A stretch of DNA of 64,000 nucleotides, from positions 62,001 through 126,000 of the forward strand of contig NZ_BJEA01000011.1 of NCBI RefSeq assembly GCF_005405425.1, in the 5' to 3' direction. Source of the stretch: Lactiplantibacillus modestisalitolerans (lineage in GTDB: Bacteria; Bacillota; Bacilli; Lactobacillales; Lactobacillaceae). Within the stretch, counting starts at the first letter, position 1; every line of letters begins with the position of its first letter. The position numbers and the translations under genes were made by a program. The notes under the pieces were generated by a model that made no database searches, was not told the origin of the DNA, and saw only the letters and a list, made by a program, of their open reading frames with translations. Below are positions 8,500 through 18,338 of this stretch, piece by piece.

Positions 8500-9657
8500 T
8501 CAATTCAAAACCGCGTTCAATACGGTTAAGTTATTATACGCGTAGACTTTTTGCGTCTTAGCGTTCCCCAACGCGCCCACTAGCGGTGAGCTTGCATCCG
8601 TAATTTGTGCCCGCCAGGCGGCCCGCAGCGCTTGCTGATAATGGTTCGACTCGCCGAGCGTCGCAAAAATCATTGCCGCTAACGCGTAGTTCGCCGCGGA
8701 CTCACCGCGGACACTAACCACTCCGAGCGTTGTATAACCGTTTTGCAGGTCGCGGTTACGAACCCGTTGAATGAGCCAGTTACGGCTCGTCGCTTTCAGT
8801 TTACCGACCTCCGCCAAGTGCAGTAGCGTTTCAAGGGCTTCGGACGTATTCAAATCCTTGTCACTATAAGCAGCCGTGGTCCACTGATAGCTCGCAGCAT
8901 ACAACGGAAACGCGTCTCCCAAATAGCCGCCCTGAACCGCTTTGACCTGTCGCCGATACTGCTGACGCCCCGTTTTGGTGTCCCGCTCAAAATAGCGCAA
9001 CGTTTTCAAATCAAAGTACGCTAGGCTGGCCGTTTTAGCCGCCTTACGCGAATGCATATCATAATAATCAACTAACTGACCATCTTTTAAGCTCGTGTTA
9101 ACGAGCGTCTGGTAGCGGTTCGTCGCTTCCTTGCGATAATACCGAGTACCGTACGCCTCGTCATAAGCGAGTAACGCTCGAATAATGCGCAAATCATCCA
9201 GGGTGGCGTTAACGGCGGCTTTTTTCTTCGTACGGGGGTCGTAACGGTAACTGAACTGTCCCCGATCATCGAAGGTACGTTTCGTCGCGCTATAAAAATC
9301 GCGAAACGCCCCCCACTGATGCGTCGCCGCTAAATACTGTAACCACATGCCGGAAGACTCACTCAACAACTCGTGCCCCGTCGCAACCGCGCCCGTCCGT
9401 TTTTTCGAATCTAAATAGTTCGTGCGGACCCCCTGTTTCGTGACCAACTTAGTTTGAACAAAGTGAGCCACTTGCTGAGCCCGCCGCCGATCAGTGGCCG
9501 TGGCACCGTTAGCTGATGCGACGAACCCCCGGGGCGCTTGCGTTGGTGTCGCCACGGTCACCCGCTGCTGGCACCCGGTTAAGCACATGCCGAGCAGGAG
9601 TAAGCCTAATCCAAGCCACCAGCATCGTCTAATTTTGCTTCGGTAACGTGTCATCAT
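8500..9657 (-). CDS. GH8-like glycoside hydrolase lipoprotein (PssZ-like)
   Basis: Likely cell-surface endo-glycanase that trims or processes the exopolysaccharide. Starting at the double ATG near 9652-9657, a basic N-terminus and hydrophobic helix end in the lipobox LTGC, so it should be a lipoprotein. The body looks like glycoside hydrolase family 8: Glu in HELLSESSGM fits the general acid of the family's SEG-GYGM motif, and NATLDDLRIIRALL matches the ALDGDL-type substrate-binding Asp motif. An upstream in-frame ATG at 9730-9732 would put the lipobox too far in and overlap the preceding gene by 104 bases, so I reject it. The shorter form still overlaps the NADH oxidase 3' end by 29 bases. 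Listeria PssZ is the nearest analogue. Confidence 0.78.
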   Translation of the reverse strand: MMTRYRSKIRRCWWLGLGLLLLGMCLTGCQQRVTVATPTQAPRGFVASANGATATDRRRAQQVAHFVQTKLVTKQGVRTNYLDSKKRTGAVATGHELLSESSGMWLQYLAATHQWGAFRDFYSATKRTFDDRGQFSYRYDPRTKKKAAVNATLDDLRIIRALLAYDEAYGTRYYRKEATNRYQTLVNTSLKDGQLVDYYDMHSRKAAKTASLAYFDLKTLRYFERDTKTGRQQYRRQVKAVQGGYLGDAFPLYAASYQWTTAAYSDKDLNTSEALETLLHLAEVGKLKATSRNWLIQRVRNRDLQNGYTTLGVVSVRGESAANYALAAMIFATLGESNHYQQALRAAWRAQITDASSPLVGALGNAKTQKVYAYNNLTVLNAVLN

Positions 9658-11050
9658 TCTGCTTAGCCCAATCGCCCGGAGCGGTAATTCGGGCCTGGGA
9701 CCGTCCCGCTTGTCGTTCCTGCTCAACGGCAATTTGCGCGACTAGATTTAAATAGTTAAACGGATCGTCAAAATTTGGTGAAAAGAGCATGTCCACAAAG
9801 GCTAAGTCGTCAATCGTATTCCCATTTTGAATGGCAATCGAAAGGGCGTTGGCCGACTGTGAAATTTCGTGGGTGCTCCAGAACTGACCACCCAAAATTT
9901 TGCGATTGTCGGGGTTGTATACCAGCTCAATCGTGAGGGGCCCCGTTGATTGCATATAGCTTGGACGCCAGGTACCTTCAAAGGTGGCCCGTTTAGCAGG
10001 AATCCCGGCAATCCGGGCGTTTTCAAGCGTTAAGCCGGACGTTGCCAGCGTATGGTCAAACAACTGCATTGCCGAAGTGGCTTGCGTCCCCATGTAACGC
10101 TGCTGGTTACCAAAAACGTTCATTCCGGCTAAGGCCCCCTGACGCACCGCGTTCGTTGCTAGCGGGGTGTACGCCGACTTACCAGTTGGGTTAAAGTTTA
10201 CGACGCAGGAATCGCCGGCCGCGTAAATGTCCGGGTTCGACGTTTGAACGTAGTCGTTAATAATGATGGCCCCGTGCTTATCCATTTCGACCTGTCCTCG
10301 TAACAGTTCGGTTGTTGGCACAAAGCCGATCCCAACGATGGCCAGGTCCGCAACGTAGTCTCCCTGATTCGTTTCAATCACCAATTCGTCCTGATCGTTG
10401 CCAGTAAAGGCGGTGACGCGATGATTAAGGAGCACGTTTACGTGGTGGTCCTGAAGCACCTTAACCGCCTTATCAGACATTTCTTTACTGATATAGTGGT
10501 TTAAAATTGAGTCGTGTGATTGGAAGAGGGTCACCTCGTGATCGGTGTTGGCGTAACTTTCAGATAATTCAGTCCCAATGTAGCCGGCGCCGACGATCGC
10601 AATCCGGCGGTTGTGTTTAGCCGTTTCATAAATTTCTTCGGCCTGCTGATAAGTTTTACACAATAACACCTTCGATTCATCAATTCCGAAAATTGGCGGA
10701 ACCGCAACCGAGGAGCCAGTTGTCATAATTAACTTATCGTACGTATCATTGAAAACTTCCCCACTAGCCATATCGGCCACTTGAAGCGTTTTGGCTTTGG
10801 CATCGATTTTTAGCACGTTGTGTTTCGTCTTAACCACCGCACCGAGTTTAGTTAAGTCTGCTGGTGATGAATAGAACATGTCTTCTAGGCGGTTGACCTT
10901 TCCTCCTAAGTACAAGTAAATCCCACAAGACAGAAACGAAATGTTATCGTCCCGTTCATAAATCGTCACTTCCGCTTCAGGATGATCTTTTAAAATCTGT
11001 ACGGCCGCTGCCGTTCCAGCGTGCGTACATCCCACAATTACTATTTTCAT
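9629..11050 (-). CDS. nox: NADH oxidase (H2O-forming, Cys42 type)
   Basis: Cytoplasmic flavoenzyme of the NADH oxidase/NADH peroxidase/CoA-disulfide reductase family. It reoxidises NADH with O2. The 473-residue product begins MKIVIVG at 11050 with AAGGAGGA upstream. It carries the N-terminal FAD site, redox Cys42 in SFLSCG, a second nucleotide site in VGAGYIGTELSE and the C-terminal FAD Asp in YAAGDSC. Upstream in-frame codons lack a ribosome binding site and cross the intergenic region. Its stop overlaps the start of the GH8-like gene, suggesting transcription with the polysaccharide cluster. NADH oxidase is the best call; CoA-disulfide reductase is the main alternative. Confidence 0.88.
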   Translation of the reverse strand: MKIVIVGCTHAGTAAAVQILKDHPEAEVTIYERDDNISFLSCGIYLYLGGKVNRLEDMFYSSPADLTKLGAVVKTKHNVLKIDAKAKTLQVADMASGEVFNDTYDKLIMTTGSSVAVPPIFGIDESKVLLCKTYQQAEEIYETAKHNRRIAIVGAGYIGTELSESYANTDHEVTLFQSHDSILNHYISKEMSDKAVKVLQDHHVNVLLNHRVTAFTGNDQDELVIETNQGDYVADLAIVGIGFVPTTELLRGQVEMDKHGAIIINDYVQTSNPDIYAAGDSCVVNFNPTGKSAYTPLATNAVRQGALAGMNVFGNQQRYMGTQATSAMQLFDHTLATSGLTLENARIAGIPAKRATFEGTWRPSYMQSTGPLTIELVYNPDNRKILGGQFWSTHEISQSANALSIAIQNGNTIDDLAFVDMLFSPNFDDPFNYLNLVAQIAVEQERQAGRSQARITAPGDWAKQNDDTLPKQN

Positions 11051-11329
11051 ACCCCAGATCCTCCTTATTAATATCAACCGTTTCATATCAGATATTACCC
11101 ATATTTTAACCCATCTCAGATCAAATAGGGGATTAACTCTTGAAGTATTTAATCTTGCACAATTTACAGGTCCGTACCAATTAAATACACCACGATAACT
11201 ATATAACTCGTTGACCATTGCAAGCAACTAGATAGTTATGGGTTTAGATAATTCCACTAATGCGTTATTTGAGTTATGATAGTGGCTGGGGAATGTTACA
11301 TTCGTCATACTTAATAAAGGGGTGCGCCA

Positions 11330-12010
11330 ATGTACCGTTATTTTATTCAGCCACAGCTTGATAAGTTCAATAATTCACTGATTGGCTACGAAATGCTCAT
11401 TCGCTACCGCGAAACTGAGCTAGACCGGTGGACCTTACCGGAAAGTTTTGAAAAAATTCCGATTGACGTTCAGGTTAATCTACTCAAAGCGACTGCTAGT
11501 GAACTAGCACTAAAGATTGGTTCGGTTTCAATTAACTTTAACCGCAAGCAATTTTTAAATGACGACATCGCAACCGCCGTCATCGCAACACAAAAGAAAT
11601 TATTTCCAATCAAGGTCATTGTGGAAGTGACCGAAGAGCCTGGTGAGGGCCATTATTCATTGGAAGCGATGCAAAAGCAAGTTGATAACTACAAGGCCCA
11701 CGGCTTAGAGTTTAGTCTGGACGACGTTGGAACGGGGATTAACGTTTACGACCATATTAAGCCCCTACTCTCCTCGGCTGAAGAAATCAAATTTGCAATG
11801 CAAAACTTTCGGAAGGAAGGCCGCGAGGCGGAAATCCCAAAGGAACTAACCTTTTGGCGGGACGTGGCTCACAAGCACGACCTCCGCTTGATTCTAGAAG
11901 GGGTTGAAAACGACGCTGAGGATCAGCTCGCTGACCAACTCGAAATTCCGTTACGTCAAGGCTATTATTACGGTAAACCGCATTTATTCAAACTAAAGGC
12001 CGACCGGTAA
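11330..12010 (+). CDS. Stand-alone EAL domain c-di-GMP phosphodiesterase
   Basis: Soluble 226-residue single-domain protein predicted to hydrolyse c-di-GMP to pGpG. The metal and substrate residues of active EAL enzymes are visible: Glu21-x-Leu-x-Arg25 (EAL motif as EMLIR), Asn69, Glu99 and Glu102 (the ELTE position), Asp131-Asp132 (DDVGTG for DDFGTG), Lys154, Glu190 in EGVE and Gln210 in QGYYYGKP. There is no sensor or membrane region. AAGGGG lies 7 bases before the ATG. It faces away from the NADH oxidase and polysaccharide genes, so it can be regulated independently while acting on the messenger read by the PssE-like protein. No diguanylate cyclase is in the window. Confidence 0.92.
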   Translation: MYRYFIQPQLDKFNNSLIGYEMLIRYRETELDRWTLPESFEKIPIDVQVNLLKATASELALKIGSVSINFNRKQFLNDDIATAVIATQKKLFPIKVIVEVTEEPGEGHYSLEAMQKQVDNYKAHGLEFSLDDVGTGINVYDHIKPLLSSAEEIKFAMQNFRKEGREAEIPKELTFWRDVAHKHDLRLILEGVENDAEDQLADQLEIPLRQGYYYGKPHLFKLKADR

Positions 12011-12050
12011 CGTCCGCTACGTTTCTTGCAATTCATTATTTGGCGTTTAA

Positions 12051-12088
12051 AAAAGCACCCCAACGATGATCACCGTTGGGGTGCTTTT
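12051..12088. terminator. Bidirectional terminator between EAL gene and galU
   Basis: An inverted repeat with a 15-bp stem (including flanking A/T) and an 8-nt loop has T runs on both strands. It can end the plus-strand EAL transcript and the minus-strand hprK-lgt-gpsA-galU transcript. Confidence 0.9.
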
Positions 12089-12104
12089 TTAACTTTAACA
12101 GGTC

Positions 12105-13025
12105 TTATTTCGTGTTTTTCTTAGTTGGTTTTGGCGTTGCCGTATCTTCTTTGGCAAGCTTCGTCCCTAAGTCCTTGATGTAAGCCCGTAAATCGTCCTT
12201 AACATCTGGATGGGTTAAACCGTATTCGATGCTGGTCTTCAAGTAACCAAACTTGTAACCAACGTCGTGCCGCGTCCCCTTGAATTCGTGGGCAAAGACG
12301 CGCTGCGTCTTGTTCAACGTATCAATGGCGTCGGTCAATTGAATCTCGTTACCCTTCCCTGGTTTTTGATGTTCCAAAACATCAAAAATTTCAGGAGTTA
12401 AGAGATAGCGACCAATAATAGCTAAATCACTTGGGGCTTCATCAGGCGTTGGTTTTTCAACGAAGTTATTGACGTTGAACAAACCAGGTTCTTTTTCACT
12501 TTCAGGATTAATTACCCCGTACTTAGAAACTTCCTCGTGAGGAACCTTCATAACGGCTAAGGTTGATGCGTGCGTCTTATCGTAGCTATTCATCAATTGC
12601 TTAGTCAACGGCACCTTATCTTCCATCAAGTCATCACCAAGCATAACCACGAATGGTTCGTCGCCAACGAAGGCTTTAGCCGTTAAAACGGCGTCCCCCA
12701 AGCCCCGTGGGTGTGATTGACGAATGAAGTACAAGTTGATGTCGGTCGTTTCCTGAACGAGTTTCAACATTTCTTCCTTATGCTTAGCACGTAAGTTATC
12801 TTCCAATTCTGGGTTGGAGTCGTAGTAGTCTTCGATACTGCGCTTACTCTTCCCCGTTACGATAACGATATCTTCAATCCCAGATTTCCGGGCTTCGTCA
12901 ACGATGAATTGAATCGTTGGCTTATCAACGATTGGTAACATTTCCTTTGGCATCGCTTTAGTAGCAGGTAAAAAACGAGTTCCCAAACCGGCCGCTGGAA
13001 TAACGGCTTTTCTAACTTTAGACAT
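12105..13025 (-). CDS. galU: UTP-glucose-1-phosphate uridylyltransferase
   Basis: Makes UDP-glucose from UTP and glucose-1-phosphate for polysaccharide, teichoic acid and galactose metabolism. The 306-residue product has the nucleotidyltransferase signature [16 protein letters not shown] (13-28), a conserved GDD near residue 131 and the VEKP motif. It is the last gene of a co-directional hprK-lgt-gpsA-galU group and ends 17 bases from a bidirectional terminator. UDP-glucose supply could serve the nearby polysaccharide cluster, though nothing shows a specific link. Confidence 0.97.
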   Translation of the reverse strand: MSKVRKAVIPAAGLGTRFLPATKAMPKEMLPIVDKPTIQFIVDEARKSGIEDIVIVTGKSKRSIEDYYDSNPELEDNLRAKHKEEMLKLVQETTDINLYFIRQSHPRGLGDAVLTAKAFVGDEPFVVMLGDDLMEDKVPLTKQLMNSYDKTHASTLAVMKVPHEEVSKYGVINPESEKEPGLFNVNNFVEKPTPDEAPSDLAIIGRYLLTPEIFDVLEHQKPGKGNEIQLTDAIDTLNKTQRVFAHEFKGTRHDVGYKFGYLKTSIEYGLTHPDVKDDLRAYIKDLGTKLAKEDTATPKPTKKNTK

Positions 13026-13073
13026 GTGATAATCCTCCTAAGAATAGTGAAATATTATTATAGGTTCAAACAC

Positions 13074-14090
13074 CTACTGAAGCTCAGGTTTCCCCTCACG
13101 CCGCATCAATTGTGGAATAACTTCCTTAATATCGGCACCATTATATAATACATCATAAATGGCCTCAGTAATTGGCATTTCAATCTTTTGTTGCTGAGCT
13201 AATTCGTACGCGGCCTTAGTCGATGGAATTCCTTCAATGACCATTCCCATCGTATCAATGACCGTCTTCAAGTCTTGACCCGCACCGAGTTCATTTCCGG
13301 CACGCCAATTCCGCGAGTGGACACTCGTTGCCGTTACGATCAGGTCACCAACCCCCGATAACCCAATGAACGTTAAAGGCTTCGCCCCAAGCGCAACCCC
13401 TAAGCGACTGATTTCAGCCAGCCCCCGGGTCATTAAGGCCGCCTTAGCATCATCACCGTAGCCGAGTCCGTGTAACGCACCCGCACCTAACGCGATGATA
13501 TTTTTGAGTGCAGCCCCCAGTTCAACGCCAATGACGTCATCATTGGTGTAGATTCGGAAGTAGTCGTTCATAAACCAGCCTTGCACGGCCTTAGCCGCCG
13601 TTTCATCCGCGCTAGCAGCCGTAATCAGCGTGATATCGCGCTTGGCCACTTCCTCGGCATGGCTCGGGCCCGATAAGACTACGATGGCCCGTCGGAGGTC
13701 TGCGGGGATTTCTTCCGCCAAAACCTGTGAAAGGCGCTTATGCGTCCCTAATTCCAACCCTTTGCTGGCATGAATAATGATTGGTTGTTGCTTAGTTTGG
13801 CGCAAAACGGCCGTAACTTGTTGTGCAACGCTGCGGATGGCTTTGGTTGGTACCACGAATAAGATTGCTGCGGCACCGTCAATGGCCGTCGCCAAATCAG
13901 AATAAGCGCGTAATGACTCTGAATAGTGAAAATCATGGACGTAACTTTCGTTCGTATGGTGTTCATTTAATTCTGCCACTTGCGCTGGTGAATAGGACCA
14001 CAAGCGCACCTCGTTACCATTCTCATCGAGCAAGTTAGCTAAAATACTGCCCCACGAGCCGGCACCGAGTACCGCAATTTTTTCTGTCAT
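13074..14090 (-). CDS. gpsA: Glycerol-3-phosphate dehydrogenase [NAD(P)+]
   Basis: Reduces dihydroxyacetone phosphate to sn-glycerol-3-phosphate for phospholipid and lipoteichoic acid synthesis. The 338-residue product shows the NAD(P)-binding GAGSWG (9-14), the catalytic-lysine region [14 protein letters not shown] and the [11 protein letters not shown] motif. It lies 17 bases after lgt and 48 before galU in the same direction, an arrangement common in lactobacilli. Confidence 0.97.
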   Translation of the reverse strand: MTEKIAVLGAGSWGSILANLLDENGNEVRLWSYSPAQVAELNEHHTNESYVHDFHYSESLRAYSDLATAIDGAAAILFVVPTKAIRSVAQQVTAVLRQTKQQPIIIHASKGLELGTHKRLSQVLAEEIPADLRRAIVVLSGPSHAEEVAKRDITLITAASADETAAKAVQGWFMNDYFRIYTNDDVIGVELGAALKNIIALGAGALHGLGYGDDAKAALMTRGLAEISRLGVALGAKPLTFIGLSGVGDLIVTATSVHSRNWRAGNELGAGQDLKTVIDTMGMVIEGIPSTKAAYELAQQQKIEMPITEAIYDVLYNGADIKEVIPQLMRREGKPELQ

Positions 14091-14107
14091 TCCAATAACC
14101 CTCTAAT

Positions 14108-14953
14108 CTACTGATTTTCTGTAACCATTTTCTGGCCGGAACCGTCCAAATACCAGCGCTGATTGGTGTGGCGTCGCCGCCAAACCATCAACCCAATGCT
14201 CCCGATAAAGAGCACCACCGACAACGCTTGTGAAATCCGAATCGTGTTGAACAACATCAACGAATCGGTGCGCATTCCTTCAGTGAAGAACCGCCCAAAC
14301 GCGTACCAAGCAACGTACGTTAGGAAAACGTCGCCCTGCTTGTACCAACCGCGGCGGTGCCGGGTAACCATTAGCAAGACGAACCCCAGCAAGTCCCAAA
14401 CGGATTCGTACAGGAACGTCGGCTGCCGGTAAGCACCATCAATGTACATCTGATTGATGAGCCATTGCGGTAAGTGCAGCCCCTGCAAGAAGCTCAGGCT
14501 GGTCACCCGACCAAACGCTTCTTGGTTCATAAAGTTACCCCAACGACCAATTCCTTGGCCCATAATGACCGTCGGTGCCGCCACGTCCAGCATGAGCCAA
14601 ACGGGCACAAACCGCGACCGACAAAAGAGAACAACGACAATGGCTGCGCCGATCAGGCCACCATAAATCGCGATGCCCCCGTCCCAAATCCGAATAATTT
14701 CACCCGGATTCTGACTATAATACGACCACTGAAAAGCAACGTAGTACAGCCGCGCGGCAATCAACGTAAACGGTAACGCCCACAAAATCATATCATAAAT
14801 ATCATCGGGACGAATTGCGCGTTTCTGACCTTCCCGGACGGCTAATGCGACCGCAATCACAACGGCGCTCGCAATAATCACGCCGTACCAGTGGACCTGA
14901 ATTGGCCCAAGCCGCAATGCAATTGGGTTCAATGCCCCCAAAACGGTTTTCAA
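14108..14953 (-). CDS. lgt: Phosphatidylglycerol-prolipoprotein diacylglyceryl transferase
   Basis: Integral membrane enzyme that moves diacylglycerol from phosphatidylglycerol to the lipobox cysteine of prolipoproteins. About seven membrane helices are visible, with the Lgt signature around [13 protein letters not shown] and an N-terminal HWYGV motif. At 281 residues it has normal length. It lies 19 bases after hprK. Its substrates in this window include the second PstS, PhnD and the GH8-like protein. Confidence 0.97.
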   Translation of the reverse strand: MKTVLGALNPIALRLGPIQVHWYGVIIASAVVIAVALAVREGQKRAIRPDDIYDMILWALPFTLIAARLYYVAFQWSYYSQNPGEIIRIWDGGIAIYGGLIGAAIVVVLFCRSRFVPVWLMLDVAAPTVIMGQGIGRWGNFMNQEAFGRVTSLSFLQGLHLPQWLINQMYIDGAYRQPTFLYESVWDLLGFVLLMVTRHRRGWYKQGDVFLTYVAWYAFGRFFTEGMRTDSLMLFNTIRISQALSVVLFIGSIGLMVWRRRHTNQRWYLDGSGQKMVTENQ

Positions 14954-14972
14954 GCTATTGCCATCTCCCTTA

Positions 14973-15920
14973 TTACTTGTGAGAATCGTGCGCTGAATTT
15001 TCCTTGATCAGGGAGTTTAAATTATCATCAAAGACCTTCGTGGCATCGTAACCCATGCTTTCAGCACGGAAGTTCATGGCCGCCGCTTCAATAATGATTG
15101 CGAGATTCCGCCCAGTCTTAACTGGAATCGAAATTTCAGGAACTTCCACGTCAAAGAATTTCCGCGATTGTTCTCCATTTCCTAGTCTATCAAATTGCTT
15201 ATCAGGCGTCCAATTCTCTAAGTGAACGATGAGGTCAATGTCCGTATCCTGCCGAACGGCGCCGGCACCGAACAAGTTCATAACGTCAATAATCCCAATT
15301 CCGCGAATTTCTAGCAAATGGGTCAAGATTTTAGGGGCTTCCCCAACTAACGTTTGTTCGTCTTGTTGGTAAACATCAACCCGGTCATCCGCAATTAACC
15401 GGTGACCACGTTTAACGAGTTCCAACGCGGTTTCACTCTTCCCAACACCGGAATCACCGGTAATCAGCACCCCGAGACCGTAAATATCAACCAATACGCC
15501 ATGCACGGACTGCCGTTCGGCGAGTTTCCCTTCGAGGTAGTTAGTCATGTTACTCAAAATCCGGGACGAAGTCATCTTAGTTCCTAAAATCGGAACCCCG
15601 TTCTCGTGTCCCGCCTGTTCCAACTCACTTGGAACCGGTAGCCCAGTTGAAATCACGAAGGCTGGGGTGGTTAGCTGACACATTTTCCGGAAAATCATTA
15701 AACGCTCATCATGACTCATATTTTTGGAATAAGCGGTTTCAGTTTTACCTAAAAGTTGCACCCGTTCGCGCGGATAATAATTAAAATACCCCGTTAACGC
15801 TAACCCTGGACGTGAAATATCACTGGTCGTGATAACCTTCTTTGTTAACAGATCCGCACCGTGATAAACTTCGAGGCGGGTGTTCTTTACTAAATCGGCA
15901 ACCGTTACACTTTCTGCCAA
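14973..15920 (-). CDS. hprK: HPr kinase/phosphorylase
   Basis: Bifunctional sensor enzyme that phosphorylates and dephosphorylates HPr on Ser46, controlling carbon catabolite repression with CcpA. The 315-residue product has the Walker A GDSGVGKS at 155-162, the following ADDRVD motif and the family signature [10 protein letters not shown]. The start is TTG at 15918-15920, with AGGAGG seven bases upstream. It heads the hprK-lgt-gpsA-galU group. Confidence 0.97.
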   Translation of the reverse strand: MAESVTVADLVKNTRLEVYHGADLLTKKVITTSDISRPGLALTGYFNYYPRERVQLLGKTETAYSKNMSHDERLMIFRKMCQLTTPAFVISTGLPVPSELEQAGHENGVPILGTKMTSSRILSNMTNYLEGKLAERQSVHGVLVDIYGLGVLITGDSGVGKSETALELVKRGHRLIADDRVDVYQQDEQTLVGEAPKILTHLLEIRGIGIIDVMNLFGAGAVRQDTDIDLIVHLENWTPDKQFDRLGNGEQSRKFFDVEVPEISIPVKTGRNLAIIIEAAAMNFRAESMGYDATKVFDDNLNSLIKENSAHDSHK

Positions 15921-16065
15921 GTTAATCCCTCCTAAACCGTATCGTCAAAAAAAGAGGTGGCCGGCATTGTCCAGTAATACTATTGTACTACCCTTTCAAG
16001 CGGTCACACCCTTATGACTGAAAACGGAACATTCCTATTTCCTAATTTTAGCACTTTAAAGCGCT

Positions 16066-16431
16066 TTATTCACCATTGGTTCCATTCTTCGCAAAAAAAT
16101 TAGAGACAATTACGTTAGCTAAAGACATCAAGATTGAAACGAGCATCGCCATACCAAAACTCGAGAAACCAAAATTGGCACGACCCACCACGTATGACGT
16201 CATCTGGAGCATAAAACCATTCACCACGATACTGAATAGCCCCAGGGTCAAGAGCGTAATTGGCAAAGACAAAATCAGCAGAATAGGCCGAACCGCTGCG
16301 TTCAGAATTGCCAAGACAAAGCTCGCTAACAACGCGATCCAGATGTTCGCCACGTGGAAGCTACTTTGAAAGAAGCCCGCAATTGCAACGAATAGAACCG
16401 TGTTAATTAAAATTCGTTTCCAAAAAGTCAC
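16066..16431 (-). CDS. YvlD-like phage holin family membrane protein
   Basis: Small (121 residues), very hydrophobic protein with four predicted membrane helices, of the holin-like superfamily 4 group typified by Bacillus YvlD. Despite the family name it is not phage-borne here. It follows the PspC gene with a 15-base gap and precedes hprK, the same order as yvlC-yvlD-hprK-lgt in Bacillus. A part in envelope stress or antimicrobial peptide response is known for relatives and is only inferred here. Confidence 0.85.
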   Translation of the reverse strand: MTFWKRILINTVLFVAIAGFFQSSFHVANIWIALLASFVLAILNAAVRPILLILSLPITLLTLGLFSIVVNGFMLQMTSYVVGRANFGFSSFGMAMLVSILMSLANVIVSNFFAKNGTNGE

Positions 16432-16446
16432 TACTCATTCACTCCA

Positions 16447-16776
16447 TTAGTCTTGATGCCGCGGTTCATCTTCTTCATGGACGTTATGGATTTCCTTACG
16501 CCCCTTAGTCTTCCGGGCTGGCTGACTCGTCGCGCCCCCCTGACTAGCCTGACGCATTTGTTCAAAAAAGCCCGCGTTTTCAGGTTTGTTAGGAATGATG
16601 GCGGCCAACAAGATGTACAACAAGATACCAAAACCGTGCGAGACGATTGTTAAAATCACGTAAAGGACCCGGAGGACGTTTGCGTTCCAGTTTAAGTATT
16701 CAGCAATCCCACCGAGGGCCCCCGTCAGGACGCGGTTCGTCGACTTTGTTAATTTTCGTTTTGAATTTGTTTTCAT
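16447..16776 (-). CDS. PspC domain protein (YvlC-like)
   Basis: A 109-residue protein with a PspC domain: a basic N-terminus, the motif GALGGIAEYLNWN and one strong membrane helix (about 40-65), then a charged Gln/Arg/Lys-rich cytoplasmic tail. PspC proteins take part in envelope stress sensing. AGGAG lies 9 bases before the ATG. It probably forms a two-gene transcript with the YvlD-like gene. Confidence 0.88.
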   Translation of the reverse strand: MKTNSKRKLTKSTNRVLTGALGGIAEYLNWNANVLRVLYVILTIVSHGFGILLYILLAAIIPNKPENAGFFEQMRQASQGGATSQPARKTKGRKEIHNVHEEDEPRHQD

Positions 16777-16829
16777 TATAATTTACTCCTTAAAATAACC
16801 TAATACTAATTATATTCTACTAATAGTAA

Positions 16830-16859
16830 AAGCCGGTTGCAAACGCCACGAACCGGCTT
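16830..16859 (-). terminator. Terminator of the pst-phoU operon
   Basis: A 9-bp perfect stem with a 12-nt loop lies 43 bases beyond the phoU stop and on the minus strand is followed by TTTTA. It separates the pst operon from the PspC gene. Confidence 0.8.
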
Positions 16860-16901
16860 AAGAGATTATTTAGGAGTTATTGTAGCGCATTTGAAAGCGA
16901 T

Positions 16902-17558
16902 TTAAGCATTCAATTCAATGATTTCGCCGGTGTTCAGATAAACAATCCATTCCCCAACGTTCGTCACGAGGGCCCCAATCCGCATTAGGTAACTCGCAAC
17001 TTTGAGGTAGCCCGTTGACCCAATCACGGTCTCGGGGTCGTGTTCCATGTGCGTAATTCCGTTGCGATTAATGTCATCGTGCAGTTCCGCCACCTTGGCA
17101 ACCTTAGCGGCCACTTCACGCGCCGCCACGTCATCGCTTTTAACGTAAGCAGCGAGCATTTCTTCAACCATTTTCCGAACCCGGTTACCCATTTCGGATA
17201 ATTCCGCTTCAATTTCAGGAACCCGGGTATGCCCCTTCACCCGAATCGTGGCCCGTGCAATGTTACGGGCGTAGTCCGCCATCCGTTCCAATTCAGAAAC
17301 GGCCTTTAAAATGGTCACAATTTCACGTAAATCGGACGTCACTGGTTGATACAACGCAATCATTTCAAATGACTTTTGTTCCAACTCAACTTCACGCTGA
17401 TTAATTTGGCGGTCATCATCAATGATTTCTTGGGCTAGTTCGCGATCATGATCAATAAACGCTTTAACCGCTTTTTCAATCGTCTCGCTAACCATCATTC
17501 CCATTTCAGTGAAATTAGCATCAATATCATTTAACTCATCGTCGAATAGTCGTCGCAT
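16902..17558 (-). CDS. phoU: Phosphate signalling protein PhoU
   Basis: Cytoplasmic helical-bundle protein with two PhoU repeats that links the Pst transporter to the PhoR kinase and restrains both when phosphate is plentiful. The 218-residue product begins MRRLFDDEL and contains the repeated metal-binding E/D-rich helices (for example ELERMADYARNIA). It is the last gene of the pst operon, 12 bases after pstB. Confidence 0.96.
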   Translation of the reverse strand: MRRLFDDELNDIDANFTEMGMMVSETIEKAVKAFIDHDRELAQEIIDDDRQINQREVELEQKSFEMIALYQPVTSDLREIVTILKAVSELERMADYARNIARATIRVKGHTRVPEIEAELSEMGNRVRKMVEEMLAAYVKSDDVAAREVAAKVAKVAELHDDINRNGITHMEHDPETVIGSTGYLKVASYLMRIGALVTNVGEWIVYLNTGEIIELNA

Positions 17559-17570
17559 TATTAACTCCTC

Positions 17571-18329
17571 CTAACCAAATCGTCCTGAGATGTAGTCATT
17601 GGTTTCTTGCTTAGCCGGATTCATGAAAATCTGCTTCGTATCGTTAACTTCAATTAACTCACCATTTAAGAAGAACGCCGTCCGATCAGAAATCCGTGAA
17701 GCCTGCTGCATGTTATGGGTTACAGTAATGATAGTGTAATCATGCCGCAAGTTCAATAGCGTCGTTTCAATTTGGTGACTTGAGACGGGGTCCAGGGCAC
17801 TGGTCGCTTCGTCGAGCAGAATAATTTCTGGTTCAACGGCTAATACCCGGGCAATGCAAACCCGTTGTTGTTGCCCACCTGACAGCGCCAAAGCGTTGAC
17901 GTGTAGCCGGTCCTTAACTTCGTCCCAGATGGCCGCCTGCTTCAAACTTTTTTCCACGGCAGCGTCTAACTTTTCCTTATCCCGAACACCGGCCAACCGT
18001 AAGCCATAAACCACGTTTTCGTAAATGGAAAACGGAAACGGATTCGGTTGTTGAAAGACCATCCCAATTTCCTTTCGTAATTGAACCGTATCGGTCGTTG
18101 GGGCGTAAATGTTGGTATCGTGAAATTGAACGTTCCCAGTAATCGTGACGTTAGGAATTAAGTCGTTCATCCGATTTAAGCACCGTAAAAACGTCGATTT
18201 ACCGCAACCAGAAGGCCCGATTAACGCGGTAATCCCGGTTTTCTCAAAGCTCATATTAATTCCCTTGAGGGCTTCGTTTTTACCGTAAAACAGGTGTAAG
18301 TTTTCAGTTGTTAAAATTGTACTCATCAA
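17571..18329 (-). CDS. pstB: Phosphate ABC transporter ATP-binding protein (downstream copy)
   Basis: ATPase of the high-affinity phosphate importer. Visible motifs are Walker [11 protein letters not shown]-loop [14 protein letters not shown], signature LSGGQQQR and Walker [13 protein letters not shown]. It is 252 residues and the second of two adjacent pstB genes, an arrangement common in lactobacilli and streptococci. The two copies differ enough to be an old duplication; whether PstA/PstC pairs with one or both is not evident. Confidence 0.96.
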   Translation of the reverse strand: MMSTILTTENLHLFYGKNEALKGINMSFEKTGITALIGPSGCGKSTFLRCLNRMNDLIPNVTITGNVQFHDTNIYAPTTDTVQLRKEIGMVFQQPNPFPFSIYENVVYGLRLAGVRDKEKLDAAVEKSLKQAAIWDEVKDRLHVNALALSGGQQQRVCIARVLAVEPEIILLDEATSALDPVSSHQIETTLLNLRHDYTIITVTHNMQQASRISDRTAFFLNGELIEVNDTKQIFMNPAKQETNDYISGRFG

Positions 18330-18338
18330 GCGCCCTCC

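Noticed and set aside
16066-16431. Prophage holin
   Set aside because: No other phage genes nearby, and gene order matches the conserved yvlC-yvlD-hprK block.
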